A stretch of DNA of 64,000 nt from JBBSBL01 sp963735885 (GCA_963735885.1 CAVTMP010000004.1:372001-436000); one strand, 5' to 3'; numbered from the stretch's first letter, positions 9,085 to 18,553 are shown. Program-made: numbers and translations. The notes: a model not told the origin generated them from the letters alone.

Positions 9085-9214
9085 GCGCCGAAGCTATGAG
9101 CGGGCCGGCGCTCGCACATCGTCGCCTGGTCCCGTCCGTCTCGGACGAGCCGGCGAGGCGTGCCTCCTACTCAGGTACGAGGCGGTGCCGCCCGCTCGGG
9201 GGTACGGTCATGTC
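9085..9214. promoter_or_regulatory. Divergent intergenic region between hydrolase and two-component system
   Basis: 130 bp separate the ATG of the hydrolase (9084) from the GTG of the kinase (9215) and must hold both promoters. A GGGGGT ribosome site lies at about 9198-9203. No operator palindrome was identified by eye. Confidence 0.4.
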
Positions 9215-10372
9215 GTGACGCGGCTCGCGCGAAAGCACGGCGTCGACCTCCTGATCGTGTTGCTCGCGGCCGCCGCGGTCGTCGAGGCGCTCGCTCGCGG
9301 CAACGACGCGCACGCGACTCGCACCGCGCCGGTCCTCGCCGCGCTGGCGGCGCTGCTGCTCGTGCTGCCGCTGCTCGCGCGCCGGCGCTCGCCGTTCCTC
9401 GCGCTCATCTGGCTGTGGCTCCTGGCAGCGGCGCTGTCGTTCCTCGACGGCCGCCTCGTCGCGTCCTCGTCCAGCCTCTACGCGGCCGGGATGCTCGCCG
9501 CCTTCCTGATCGGCTCGCTGCCCGACGAGCGCCAGGGGCGCATCGGCCTCGCGATCCTCGCCGGCGGCGCGGCGATCATCGCCCTCAACGACCCCGCGCA
9601 CTCGCCGAGCAGGGTCCTGCTCATCCCGGCGACGTTCGCCCTCGCGTGGCTCGGCGGCGCAGCTCAGCGCCGGCGGACCGCGCAGGCGCTACAGGCCGAG
9701 GAGCGCGCGCGTCACGCGGAGCGCGAGCGCGACGCGACCGCGCGCATCGCCGTGGCCGAGGAGCGGGCTCGCATAGCGCGCGAGCTGCACGACATCGTCG
9801 CCCACGCGGTCAGCGTCATGGTGCTGCAGGCCGGCGCCGTCCGCCACCGGCTGCCCGACGACAGCGAGGACGCCGAGGCGCTTCGAGGCGTCGAGGCGAC
9901 CGGGCGCTCGGCGCTCGGCGAGATGCGTCGCCTGCTCGGCGCCATCCGCGGGGGCGGCGGCCCCGAGCTCGCGCCCCAGCCGGGGCTCGACCGCCTGGAC
10001 GTCCTGCTCGAGGAGATTCGCGGCGCCGGCCTGCCCGTCGAGCTGCACGTCGAGGGCGAGCCGTTCGAGCTGCCGGCGGCGATCGACCTCTCCGCCTACC
10101 GCATCGTCCAGGAGGGCCTCACCAACGCCCTCAAGCACGCGCACGCAGGCCAGGCCGACGTCCGCATCCGCTACGCCGCCGGCGAGCTGCGGATCCAGGT
10201 CAGCGACGACGGCGACGGGGCCGGGGATCCGGCCGGCGACGGGCTCGGGCACGGCCTCGCCGGGGTCCGGGAGCGCGTGAAGCTCCTCGGCGGCGAGATG
10301 ACCGCCGCCGCGGCCAACGGTGGCGGCTTCCGCCTCACGACCACGCTGCCGCTGAGCGGGTACCGCGCATGA
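9215..10372 (+). CDS. Two-component sensor histidine kinase (NarL-partner type, HisKA_3)
   Basis: 385 residues. The N-terminal half has four or five membrane helices (residues 10-145) with no obvious extracellular sensor loop. A coiled linker (QALQAEERARHAERERDATA) leads to the phospho-acceptor box RIARELHDIVAHAVSVMVLQ (His in RELHD). The HATPase domain carries YRIVQEGLTNALKHAHA (N box), VSDDGDG and GLGHGLAGVRERV (G boxes). It probably senses membrane or intracellular state. GTG at 9215 was chosen over upstream in-frame starts that would overlap the divergent gene. The stop overlaps the regulator start (ATGA at 10369-10372), so both are translated together. Confidence 0.9.
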   Translation: MTRLARKHGVDLLIVLLAAAAVVEALARGNDAHATRTAPVLAALAALLLVLPLLARRRSPFLALIWLWLLAAALSFLDGRLVASSSSLYAAGMLAAFLIGSLPDERQGRIGLAILAGGAAIIALNDPAHSPSRVLLIPATFALAWLGGAAQRRRTAQALQAEERARHAERERDATARIAVAEERARIARELHDIVAHAVSVMVLQAGAVRHRLPDDSEDAEALRGVEATGRSALGEMRRLLGAIRGGGGPELAPQPGLDRLDVLLEEIRGAGLPVELHVEGEPFELPAAIDLSAYRIVQEGLTNALKHAHAGQADVRIRYAAGELRIQVSDDGDGAGDPAGDGLGHGLAGVRERVKLLGGEMTAAAANGGGFRLTTTLPLSGYRA

Positions 10373-11037
10373 GCATCCGTGTGCTCGTCGCCGACGACCA
10401 GTCGATGGTCCGCGCCGGTTTCCGCATGCTGCTCTCCGGCGAGCCCGGCATCGACGTCATCGCCGAGGCTCGCACGGGTCTCGAAGCCGTCCGGCAGGCC
10501 GCCCGCTTCAACCCGACCGTCGTGCTGATGGACATCCGCATGCCCGAGCTCGACGGCCTCGAGGCCACGCGCCGCATCCTCGCGGCCGACGCCTCGGCGC
10601 GCATCCTCATCCTCACGACCTTCGACCTCGACGAGTACGTCTACGAGGCGCTGCGCGCCGGTGCAAGCGGCTTCGTCCTCAAGGACGACCCGCCCGAGCA
10701 GCTGATCGCCGCCCTCCGCACCGTCGCGGCCGGCGACGCACTGCTGTCGCCGGCGGTCACCAAGCGGGTCGTCCGGCAGTTCGCGCGCCTGCCGCGCCGG
10801 ACCCCGCCCGATGCGGTCGCCGAGCTCACCCCGAGGGAGCTCGACATCTTCCGCCTGATCGCCGAGGGGCTATCGAACGCGGAGATCTCGCAACGCCTCC
10901 ACATCAGCGAGACGACCGTCAAGACCCACGTCACCCACATCCTCCAGAAGCTCGGTCTGCGCGATCGCGTCCAGGCCGTCGTGCTCGCCCATCAGACCGG
11001 GCTGTTCGAGGACGCCGGCGACGAGCGGCCCGCATGA
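10369..11037 (+). CDS. Two-component response regulator, NarL/LuxR family
   Basis: 222 residues. The receiver domain (1-120) has the acidic pair VADDQ, the phospho-acceptor Asp in VLMDIRMPELDG (~residue 54) and the conserved Lys in GFVLKDDPPEQ. The output domain (155-215) is a LuxR-type helix-turn-helix: ELTPRELDIFRLIAEGLSNA, then EISQRLHISETTVKTHVTHI. Binds DNA when phosphorylated by the upstream kinase, with which it overlaps by four bases. The divergent hydrolase gene is the obvious candidate target, but this is inferred only from position. Ends near a hairpin at 11048-11071. Confidence 0.93.
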   Translation: MSIRVLVADDQSMVRAGFRMLLSGEPGIDVIAEARTGLEAVRQAARFNPTVVLMDIRMPELDGLEATRRILAADASARILILTTFDLDEYVYEALRAGASGFVLKDDPPEQLIAALRTVAAGDALLSPAVTKRVVRQFARLPRRTPPDAVAELTPRELDIFRLIAEGLSNAEISQRLHISETTVKTHVTHILQKLGLRDRVQAVVLAHQTGLFEDAGDERPA

Positions 11038-11047
11038 GGCCGGCCGG

Positions 11048-11071
11048 GAGCGCCGGCCGGGAGCGGCGCTC
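11048..11071. terminator. Hairpin between convergent genes
   Basis: GAGCGCC (11048-11054) pairs with GGCGCTC (11065-11071) between the response regulator stop (11037) and the stop of the convergent DUF3237 gene (11075). GC-rich, no U-tract. It could serve both directions. Confidence 0.4.
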
Positions 11072-11074
11072 CTC

Positions 11075-11530
11075 TCAGGCCGCGTACCCCTTGACGCGGA
11101 TCTCCCCCTTCGCGAGATCGACCGTCCCGGGAGCCCAGACCTGAAGCGTGTTGACCCACGAGTGCTCCGGGTGGGAGGACGTCAGCGTCGCATTCTCGCG
11201 CAACTCCAGCACCGGCGGCTCGCCCTGCGCGACGCCGTCGGCAAACAGCGCGATCTTCTCGCCGCCCTCGGTCGTGATCTCGCCGTAGATGTTGAGTTCG
11301 ATGCGGCCGTCGGCGCGGAAGTACAGGTAGTCCACGCCCTTGACCGATCCGCTGAGCTTCGCCCCGGTAATCGGACCTTCGAAGTAGACGTCAACGCGCG
11401 CCCCTTCGGCCGGGGGCGCTGCCTGCCCTGACGTGAGGGCCTCCATCGACACGCCGTACTCCACCACCTGCGTGATCTTCGGCGTGTACTCGTAGAGCAG
11501 TTCGCCCGGGAGCCGTGGTTGGTCGCTCAT
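11075..11530 (-). CDS. DUF3237 family protein
   Basis: 151 residues, the normal length for this domain. Landmarks are LLYEYTPKITQVVEYG at the start, RVDVYFEGPITGAKLSGSVK, then VDYLYFRADGRIELNIYGEI and a terminal EIRVKGYAA. The family is a small beta-barrel of unknown biochemical role, often annotated beside oxidoreductases. ATG at 11530 is preceded by GAAGGGA. Longer in-frame starts reach 11755 but would give unnatural arginine-rich sequence overlapping the divergent VOC gene. Transcribed convergently with the response regulator. Confidence 0.8.
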   Translation of the reverse strand: MSDQPRLPGELLYEYTPKITQVVEYGVSMEALTSGQAAPPAEGARVDVYFEGPITGAKLSGSVKGVDYLYFRADGRIELNIYGEITTEGGEKIALFADGVAQGEPPVLELRENATLTSSHPEHSWVNTLQVWAPGTVDLAKGEIRVKGYAA

Positions 11531-11706
11531 TGACGATCCCTTCCTGGAAAGCGCGGTCGGGCCGCGATCCTCGCACACCGGCCGCCGCCTCGCCCTCGAC
11601 GAGCGCCCGCAGGTTGTCGCGAGCGGGCGGTCTTCATTGGCCCGTCCTCGGAGGCCCGCAGCGACGTGCGATGATCGCGACGCCCCCTGTTCGTGAGAGG
11701 AGTCCC

Positions 11707-12487
11707 ATGCCCCAGTACGCGCCTGGAACCCCGTCCTGGGTCGACCTGTCCTCACCCGACACCGATGCGTCGGCGGCGTTCTACGGCGAGCTGATGGGCT
11801 GGGGCGCGACGGAGCCCGGGCCGGTCGACGAGACCGGCGGCTATCGCATGTTCCAGCAGGACGGCCAGAACGTCGGCGGTCTGATGGGCCACATGCAGGA
11901 GGGTCAGCCCACCGCGTGGTCGACCTACGTGAGCGTCGCCGACGCCGACGACACCGCGGAGAGGGTCAAGGCGGCGGGCGGCAGCGTCATGGTCGAGCCG
12001 ATGGACGTGATGGACATCGGCCGGATGGCGTACTTCATCGATCCCACCGGCGCCGTGTTCGGCGTCTGGCAGCCGAAGACCTTCGCCGGCGCCGACCTCG
12101 TCAACGAGCCCAACTCGCTCTGCTGGAACGAGGTGCTCACCCGCGATGCCGAGGCCGACAAGGCCTTCTACCCGGCCGTCTTCGGCTGGGTCGCGGGCCG
12201 CCCGTCGTTCGAGGGCGCGCCCGAGAGCTACACGGTCTGGGAGCTCGACGGCAAGCCCGGTCGGCGGCATGATGCAGATGACCGACGAGCACTTCCCCCC
12301 GGAGGTCCCGCCCCACTGGGGCGTGTGCTTCGCGGTCGCCGACTGCGACGCCACGGTCGCGAAGGCCCGCGAGCTCGGGGCGACGATCACGTTCGAGCCG
12401 ATGGACATGCCGATCGGGCGGTTCGCCGGCGTGATCGATCCGCAGGGAGCCTCGTTCTCGGTGATGCAGCCGGCACCAACCGATTGA
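11707..12487 (+). CDS. VOC (glyoxalase/dioxygenase fold) family protein, frameshifted
   Basis: Two tandem VOC modules of about 120 residues. Module one begins GTPSWVDLSSPDTDASAAFY and ends ATFY-style with YFIDPTGAVFGVWQPK. Module two begins SLCWNEVLTRDAEADKAFY and ends VIDPQGASFSVMQPAPTD-stop. This pattern (W-D/E-L..D...A..FY) is that of the two-domain hydroxylase-like VOC proteins of actinobacteria. One extra G near 12262 breaks the frame between KP and VGGMMQMTDEHF; removing it gives about 259 residues. ATG at 11707 follows GAGAGGAG. Enzyme activity cannot be assigned. Confidence 0.85.
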
Positions 12488-12613
12488 CCGTCACCGCGCG
12501 AAGGATCGTGAGCTGCTCCCCCGCCGACGGGGTGATGAAGTCGCGGATCGCGATCTCGACGCGTCCGCGACCCTGCGCGCCGTGAGACCCAGCACGAGAG
12601 TGCGGGACACCTG

Positions 12614-13291
12614 ATGGGCCAGGCCATCGGGCAGGTCATCCCGTTCGGCATCGGCGTGGCGGTGAGTCCGTTGGCGATCATCGCCGTGGTCCTGATGCTC
12701 GCCGCTCCGGGAGGGCGCGTGACCGGCGGGGTGTTCCTCGCCGCGTGGGCGCTCGGGCTGGCCGTCGTCGGGACGCTCGTGCTGCTCGTCGCCGACGTTG
12801 CGCACGCGGACGACAGCGGTTCCCCGGCGGAGTGGGTCAGCTTCGTGAAGGTCGCCCTCGGAGCGCTGCTGCTGCTCATCGCCGCCCAGCAGTGGCGCGG
12901 GCGCCCGGGCGGTGACGCTGAGCCCGAGCTGCCCGCCTGGCTGCAGAAGGTCGACGCGCTCGCGCCGGGAAAGGCCGCGGGGCTCGCCGTCGTGCTCGCG
13001 GTCGTGAAGCCCAAGAACCTGTTGCTCACGATCGGGGCGGCGGTCGCCGTCGCGCAGACCGGCGAGCGCAGCGGCGCGCAGGCGGTCGCCCTCGGCGTGT
13101 TCGTGTTCCTGGGATCGCTCGGACCCGGCATCCCGGTCGGGATCGCCCTGCTCATGCGAGACCGAGCCGGGGAGATCCTCGGGAGAGCACGCGCCTGGAT
13201 GGTCCGCGAGAACGCGACGATCGTGGCGGTCCTCTGCCTCGCCATCGCCGCGAAGCTCATCGTCGACGCCGTCAGCTCCTTGGCAGGTTGA
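12614..13291 (+). CDS. GAP-family membrane protein (SfLAP/PF11139-like)
   Basis: 225 residues with six predicted membrane helices: 10-32, 38-60, 73-93, 117-137, 150-175 and 200-220. Starts MGQAIGQVIPFGIGVAVSPL and contains VVKPKNLLLTIGAAVAVAQ, both typical of the GAP family related to the sulfolipid-addressing protein and LysE-type exporters. Probably exports or helps to place a small molecule or lipid; the substrate is unknown. The first residues overlap no neighbour, and ATG at 12614 follows an A/G-rich stretch (GCGGGACACCTG). Monocistronic as far as can be seen. Confidence 0.8.
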   Translation: MGQAIGQVIPFGIGVAVSPLAIIAVVLMLAAPGGRVTGGVFLAAWALGLAVVGTLVLLVADVAHADDSGSPAEWVSFVKVALGALLLLIAAQQWRGRPGGDAEPELPAWLQKVDALAPGKAAGLAVVLAVVKPKNLLLTIGAAVAVAQTGERSGAQAVALGVFVFLGSLGPGIPVGIALLMRDRAGEILGRARAWMVRENATIVAVLCLAIAAKLIVDAVSSLAG

Positions 13292-13403
13292 CGGCCCGGG
13301 GTCGTGTCGGCCATCTTCACCGCCGTCCCCGGGCCATACTCCGAAAACCGGACTGACCGATTGGCGGGTGCGGGGGCCGCAGGGTCGCGGCTACGTTGCC
13401 CGG

Positions 13404-13604
13404 GTGCGTGAGGATGCTGCCCGGCTGCGCGAGATCCTCGCTCGGATGGAGCGGCTTCTCCCGACCCTGCCGCTCGGCCCCGAGCGGACGCGGGTCGCCG
13501 AGCTGGCGGTGGCGATCCGGCGCGCCTTGCGGCCGAGCCTGAGCGCGGGCGAGCGACTCCGGGGGAACGAGGAGGGAACCTCAGCCGGACCGCCGCAGGG
13601 ATAG
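13404..13604 (+). CDS. Small hypothetical protein
   Basis: 66 residues from GTG 13404 (an earlier in-frame GTG lies at 13368). The sequence VREDAARLREILARMERLLP followed by ERTRVAELAVAIRRALR forms two amphipathic helices, plausible for a small helical hairpin. The tail is low in structure. Not recognised. It could be a chance frame in GC-rich DNA; the helical periodicity is the only support. Confidence 0.35.
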   Translation: MREDAARLREILARMERLLPTLPLGPERTRVAELAVAIRRALRPSLSAGERLRGNEEGTSAGPPQG

Positions 13605-13786
13605 CGCGGCAGGTGCGGGACGTGCGGTCGCGCCCGGGTCCGGAGAGCGGGCCGGGGAACTCGGCGGAAAAGTACCGATGCGAGTCGGGGGGACTCGCGC
13701 TGCCGCGCGGCGCCGCCCGGGATACGGTCGGCGAGGGTCGCGCGGTGCTCTCGGTCGCGGCCCGCGCACCGGAGAGGAGAGGTGAC

Positions 13787-15265
13787 ATGGGCGATTCCAG
13801 GATCACGCGGCGCACCCTCGTCGGCACCGCGGCGGCGACCGCCGCCGGCGCCGCCGTGTCGAGGCCGGCGGGAGCACGAGCCGCACGCGCCCGGCCCGCG
13901 CCGCGGCGGGTCGACGTGGCCATCGTCGGCGCCGGTCTCGCCGGCCTGACGGCGGCGCGGCGGCTCGTCGCGGCCGGCCACTCGGTGGTCGTGCTCGAGG
14001 CGGACGAGCGGGTCGGCGGGCGCACGGAGAACCGCTCCCTCGGGCGGGGCAAGGTGAGCGAGCTCATGGGCGAGTACGTCGGCCCGACCCAGGACCGGAT
14101 CCTCGCGCTCGCGCGCGCGGTCGGCGTGAAGACGTTCAAGACCTACAACGCGGGCGACAACGTCCAGTACCTCGGCGGCAGGCGCTCGACCTACCCCGCG
14201 ACGGGCCTCCCGACCGACCCGACGGTCCTCGCGGACATCGGCTCGGCCCTGGGCAAGATCGACGCGATGGCGGCGCAGGTGCCCGTCGACGCGCCGTGGC
14301 GTGCGGCGAAGGCGCGCGAGTGGGACTCGCAGACGCTCGAGACGTGGAAGCTCGCGACGTTCACGAGCCCCGGGGCCGCGAGCCTGTTCGACGCGGCCAC
14401 GAACGCGATCTGGGGCGCCGACCCGCGCGACCTCTCGCTGCTGTTCGCGCTGTGGTACGTCCGGAGCGCCGGCAACGAGCGCAACCCCGGGAGCATCACC
14501 CGGCTCGTCACGACACCGGGTGGAGCGCAGGACAGCCGCTTCGTGGGCGGCTCGCAGCTCATCTCGATCCGGGTCGCCGAGCGCCTCGGCCGGCGCGTGC
14601 TCGTCGACTCGCCCGTGCGCGGCATCACCCAGGATCGACGCGGCGTCACGGTGGTGTCCGACCGCCTGACGGCACGCGCCAAGCGGGTGATCGTCACGGT
14701 CCCGCCCGGCGTCGCGCAGCGGATCGACTACAGCCCCGAGCTCCCGGATCTGCGCGCGCAGCTCGTCCAGCGCTGGGCGCAGGGCTCGCTGATGAAGATC
14801 GAGGTGGTCTACGACCGGCCGTTCTGGCGCGACGCCGGGCTCAGCGGACAGGCCGTGTCCGACACCGGTCCGGCGCGCACGACGTTCGACAACTCGCCGC
14901 CCGACGGCAGGCCCGGGGTCCTGTTCGGCTTCGTCGGCGGGCTCGACGCGCGCGAGTTCCTGCGGCGCCCGAAGGCGGCCCGGCGCGCCGCGGTGCTCGC
15001 CAACTACGCCACGTACTTCGGCGAGCGGGCGCGCCACCCGCGCTCCTACGACGAGGACACCGCCATGGACGAGCTGTGGATCCGCGGCTGCCCGACCGCC
15101 TACACCGCGCCCGGCGTGCTCCTCGGCTACGGGCCGGTGATGCGGGCCCCGGTCGGACGGGTGCACTGGGCCGGCAGCGAGACCTCGACCTACTGGGCCG
15201 GTTACATGGACGGCGCGGTCCGCTCCGGGGAGCGCGTGGCGAGGGAGGTGGCGGCCAGGCTGTGA
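13787..15265 (+). CDS. Tat-exported flavin monoamine oxidase family protein
   Basis: 492 residues. A twin-arginine signal (ITRRTLVGTAAATAA, residues 6-20) implies export in folded form with FAD. The dinucleotide-binding motif VAIVGAGLAGLTAARRL sits at 44-60, followed by VVVLEADERVGGRT. The C-terminal FAD contact GRVHWAGSETSTYWAGYMDG is the amine-oxidase hallmark. Oxidises an amine (or a related substrate) outside the membrane, giving peroxide; the substrate is unknown. ATG at 13787 is preceded by GAGAGGAGAGG. Monocistronic, convergent with the gene at 15361. Confidence 0.9.
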   Translation: MGDSRITRRTLVGTAAATAAGAAVSRPAGARAARARPAPRRVDVAIVGAGLAGLTAARRLVAAGHSVVVLEADERVGGRTENRSLGRGKVSELMGEYVGPTQDRILALARAVGVKTFKTYNAGDNVQYLGGRRSTYPATGLPTDPTVLADIGSALGKIDAMAAQVPVDAPWRAAKAREWDSQTLETWKLATFTSPGAASLFDAATNAIWGADPRDLSLLFALWYVRSAGNERNPGSITRLVTTPGGAQDSRFVGGSQLISIRVAERLGRRVLVDSPVRGITQDRRGVTVVSDRLTARAKRVIVTVPPGVAQRIDYSPELPDLRAQLVQRWAQGSLMKIEVVYDRPFWRDAGLSGQAVSDTGPARTTFDNSPPDGRPGVLFGFVGGLDAREFLRRPKAARRAAVLANYATYFGERARHPRSYDEDTAMDELWIRGCPTAYTAPGVLLGYGPVMRAPVGRVHWAGSETSTYWAGYMDGAVRSGERVAREVAARL

Positions 15266-15360
15266 GCGCCGACCATCCGCGCCGCGCTCAGGCCGGTCGG
15301 GAGGTTGAGCGTTGGCCCAATCCCCCTACCCCGCCCGACGTGGGACGTCCCCGGCCCGGA

Positions 15361-16254
15361 TCAGTCGGGGAGCGATGACGCGGCAAACGGCGTCCAGCGC
15401 TCAGACCGGAACGGCCGGGCGGTTTCGCGCAGCACCGGGACGATCGTGGTCGCGGCCGCGCCGAAGTCCTCCATCACCCGCCGGACGAGGTCGCGCGAGG
15501 TCGCTGCGCCGCCGAACACGGCGCGTGCGGCCTGATCGAGGAGTTGCTCCTGCGTGAGTGCCGGCGCGACGCGGCTCGCCGCGGGAACGGCCTGCATCGC
15601 CACGGCCTCCCCGGCGACACAGTGCGCGCCCCATCGCGAGACGAACGCGAACACGCTCTCGACGGCCGGCGCATCGACGTTGTCCGGCACGAAGCGGATG
15701 CCCTCCAACCGACCCAGACGGTAGGAGACCTCGGTCCACGTCAGGGCGACCAGTTGGGCTGCCGTCACCCACAGCACCGATGCCCGGACCGCCGTCCCCG
15801 GGCTGGGGAAGATCGTCGCCGGAAGTGACCCGTAGACCGTCGGCGCTGCCGCTGCGCCGACGTCGAAGTCGTCGAGCTCGCCGGCGACGACCAGCACACG
15901 GCGCTCGCGCTCCGGGAGGTGCCCGAACTTCAGCATCAGCGTCTCGGGGGAGGCGTTCGACCCGAAGGCGAGCAGCGGATAGCGCTCGACCCCCGCGGCG
16001 GCGGGATCGGAGAGGACGTCCTCTCCCACGTCGGCGGGCGCGTCGTCGAAGGGCTGCACCCGCTCACCCGTCAGCTGGTACGACTGGGCCGGGCGCGCCC
16101 ACGGATACCCGAGCGCCCGCTCGTAGATCTGATCGCTGAACTCCCGCGGGCCGACCGCCTGCGCCCAGCCCAGGGCGAGTTCCACGAACTCCTCGTCCGA
16201 CATCGCCAGCCGCGCGAGAAGCTCCGGTTCGCCGATCGCGGGCCAGCTCGCCAT
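15361..16254 (-). CDS. Hypothetical protein, possible gamma-glutamylcyclotransferase-like fold
   Basis: 297 residues. The centre (95-190) reads RYPLLAFGSNASPETLMLKF, then PATIFPSPGTAVRASVLWV and TAAQLVALTWTEVSYRLGRL. The FGSN start and the late acidic residue before Y-R-L recall GGCT-like/AIG2 proteins (YGSN...E). The flanking parts, including the N-terminal helical region with LALGWAQAVGPREFSDQIYE, are not recognised. If the fold is right, it would act on a glutamyl-type or related small metabolite. Function should be treated as unknown. Convergent with the amine oxidase gene. Confidence 0.6.
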   Translation of the reverse strand: MASWPAIGEPELLARLAMSDEEFVELALGWAQAVGPREFSDQIYERALGYPWARPAQSYQLTGERVQPFDDAPADVGEDVLSDPAAAGVERYPLLAFGSNASPETLMLKFGHLPERERRVLVVAGELDDFDVGAAAAPTVYGSLPATIFPSPGTAVRASVLWVTAAQLVALTWTEVSYRLGRLEGIRFVPDNVDAPAVESVFAFVSRWGAHCVAGEAVAMQAVPAASRVAPALTQEQLLDQAARAVFGGAATSRDLVRRVMEDFGAAATTIVPVLRETARPFRSERWTPFAASSLPD

Positions 16255-16494
16255 CAGCCGACCATACCCGGCGCCGGCGAGCGGCAGGCCATCGCGTCCG
16301 ATCCCGCCCTGCGTGCCTGACCGTGCCCGTATCGAGCGTGGCTATTCGCGCCCGTCGCGCCACCAGCCGTCGCCGCGCCACACGTCGTGGTCGTTCTCGA
16401 GCATCGCCTGGACGTCGAGACGTCCGCCCGTGCGCGTCCGTCGACCCTCAGGGCTCGTCCGACGCCCCGCCCGCGACGGGCGTAGAGTCGCGGC

Positions 16495-18468
16495 ATGGCC
16501 CGCGTCCGTCTCGTCGTCCTCGTCGCGCTGAGCCTCGCGGCGCTCCCCTCCTCGGCACGGGCCCGGGCGCCGCACCCGGCCGGTGCGCCGTTCCTGGCCG
16601 GGGCGGCGAGCGTCGGCTTCACGCCGCCGGCAGCCGGAACGCTGCGCGACGATCCCTCCGACTGCCGGACCGACGCGACGCGCCCGGTGTACACGGGGCC
16701 GCGCGCGTTCGCGTTCACCGAGCCCTACGTCGATCGCTCCGGCGCCGGGCACTTCGCGTCCGGCGATCCCTACCTCGACTGCAACCACAACGGCCGCTGG
16801 GACGGGAACCTGCTCGGCGGCGGCGGGGACACGCCCCGGTTCTTCACCCACGTGGCCGACCCGGTCGGGGCGCGGGCGCTCGCCGTGTCCAACGGCCGGC
16901 GGACGATCGCCGTCGAGGTGGTGGACCAGGAGGGGCTCTTCAACCTCTTCCAGGACCGGATCCGGGCGAAGGTGGCGGCCGACGGCTACCACCTCGGCGG
17001 GATCTTCATCTCGGCCACCCACGACGAGTCGGCCCCCGACACGCTCGGCCTCTCGGGTGTCGACCAGACCACGTCCGGCGCGAACGACTACTTCGCCGAC
17101 CACCTCGTCGCCCGCTCGGCGCGGGCGATCGAGCGCGCCGTCGCCGCGCTGCGCCCGGCCCGCGTCCGCTACGCGCAGGCCACCGAGCCGGCCAACCTGC
17201 GCCAGTGCTGGTCCTCCTACCCGTTCGTGGACGACCGGCTCATGCCGACGCTGCAGGCCGTCGACGCGCACGGACGCGCGATCGCCACGCTCGCCGACGT
17301 CTCCCAGCACGCGGAGACGCTGGGCTTCAACCCCGACCCCGTCCAGCGGGCGTGGGTCTCCTCGGACTGGCCCCACTTCCTGCGGACCTCGCTGGAGCGT
17401 CGCTACGGCGGCGTGGCGATCGAGATGGCGGGCTCGGTGGGCAGCGTGGAGACGCCCGAGGTCTTCCCGCACCCGGTCTCGACCGTGCCGCAGCGGTTCG
17501 TCAGCGAGTCCCACCCGGCCGGCTGCCGCACGCTCTTCGATGCCGCCGGGACCCCGCGGCCCACCGGCTACGAGCAGGAGACGCGCGCGCTCGGCACGCA
17601 GCTCGCGAACGCGGTGATCGGGGCGCTCGACCACCGCGCCACCCTCTCGCGCTCCCGCGCGCTGTGGGGCCGGCGGGCCGACGTCTGCCTGCCGGTGACG
17701 AACCTGTTCTTCCAGCTCGGCGGCCTGCTCGGCGTCTTCGGGCAGCGGGAGACGTTCACCGCCGGGTGCGCGGCGCCCACGCCTCCCGGCCAGCTCGGTG
17801 CGGCGCTGAAGACGAGCGTCGCCGCGTTCCGGATCGGCGACGGCGAGTTCATCTCCGTCCCCGGCGAGGCCTTCCCGTTCACCTATCTGCGCTCGTTCCT
17901 CGGACCGGCCGACCTGCCCCACGCGGACGCGCCGCTGCCCCCGTGGCCGCTCCCGCACATGCACGCGCCCTTCCGCTTCGTCAACGGACTCGCCGACGAC
18001 ATGCTCGGCTACGTCTTCCCGCTCGGCAACGGCGTCGGCGTGCCGGGCGAGAACGGCAACGGCCTCGACCCCTCCGACACCGACCGCTTCGGCTGCGGGC
18101 ACTCCGACGACAGCGAGGCCGCGAGCTCGCACTCCGCCGACCTGCTCGGGACGGCGCTGGTCGGGCTCCTCGATCAGGGCGGACGCCGCGCCGAGCCGGT
18201 GGTGACCGGTCGCTACGTGCTGCCCGGCGGCGCTCGCTCGCGCGACCCGCTCGGCGGCCCGGTGGTCAAGTGCGCCGTCGACCAGACCTACACGGCGACG
18301 GGCCCCGCGGTGGCGGTCTGGATCGCCGGCCGGGGCCTGGTGCGCCCCGCCGCGTGGATGTCGCTGAGCGGCCGCCCGCAGGGACGGCCCGACCGTGACA
18401 CCCGTGGGTTCTTCACGCGCCGGGGACGGCGCGTCTGGCTCGACGTGTTCCCGGACCTGCCCTCCTAG
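16495..18468 (+). CDS. Secreted neutral-ceramidase-like hydrolase
   Basis: 657 residues with a signal peptide (1-23, ALPSSARARA). Residues near 160-180 read GIFISATHDESAPDTLGLSG, corresponding to the ATHTHSGP block that holds zinc ligands in neutral ceramidases. The second His of the block is replaced by Glu here. Preceding VVDQEGLFNLFQDRIRAKV and later IEMAGSVGSVETPEVFPHPV and GDGEFISVPGEAFPFTYLRS also fit the ceramidase N-terminal domain plan. A DCNHNGRWDGN loop near residue 98 looks calcium-binding. Probably an extracellular amidase; lipid substrate not proven. ATG at 16495. Confidence 0.7.
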   Translation: MARVRLVVLVALSLAALPSSARARAPHPAGAPFLAGAASVGFTPPAAGTLRDDPSDCRTDATRPVYTGPRAFAFTEPYVDRSGAGHFASGDPYLDCNHNGRWDGNLLGGGGDTPRFFTHVADPVGARALAVSNGRRTIAVEVVDQEGLFNLFQDRIRAKVAADGYHLGGIFISATHDESAPDTLGLSGVDQTTSGANDYFADHLVARSARAIERAVAALRPARVRYAQATEPANLRQCWSSYPFVDDRLMPTLQAVDAHGRAIATLADVSQHAETLGFNPDPVQRAWVSSDWPHFLRTSLERRYGGVAIEMAGSVGSVETPEVFPHPVSTVPQRFVSESHPAGCRTLFDAAGTPRPTGYEQETRALGTQLANAVIGALDHRATLSRSRALWGRRADVCLPVTNLFFQLGGLLGVFGQRETFTAGCAAPTPPGQLGAALKTSVAAFRIGDGEFISVPGEAFPFTYLRSFLGPADLPHADAPLPPWPLPHMHAPFRFVNGLADDMLGYVFPLGNGVGVPGENGNGLDPSDTDRFGCGHSDDSEAASSHSADLLGTALVGLLDQGGRRAEPVVTGRYVLPGGARSRDPLGGPVVKCAVDQTYTATGPAVAVWIAGRGLVRPAAWMSLSGRPQGRPDRDTRGFFTRRGRRVWLDVFPDLPS

Positions 18469-18553
18469 CGCCGCGCCGCCGGGGCCGCTCCCGCCGCGCC
18501 GCCGGAAACCGCCGCCACGGCTTTCCTTACCGTCTCTTGGGGGTACGGCGGCG

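Noticed and set aside
13605..13786. Small frames upstream of the amine oxidase
   Set aside because: Only Arg/Pro-rich shadows; the stretch most likely holds the promoter and leader of the oxidase gene.
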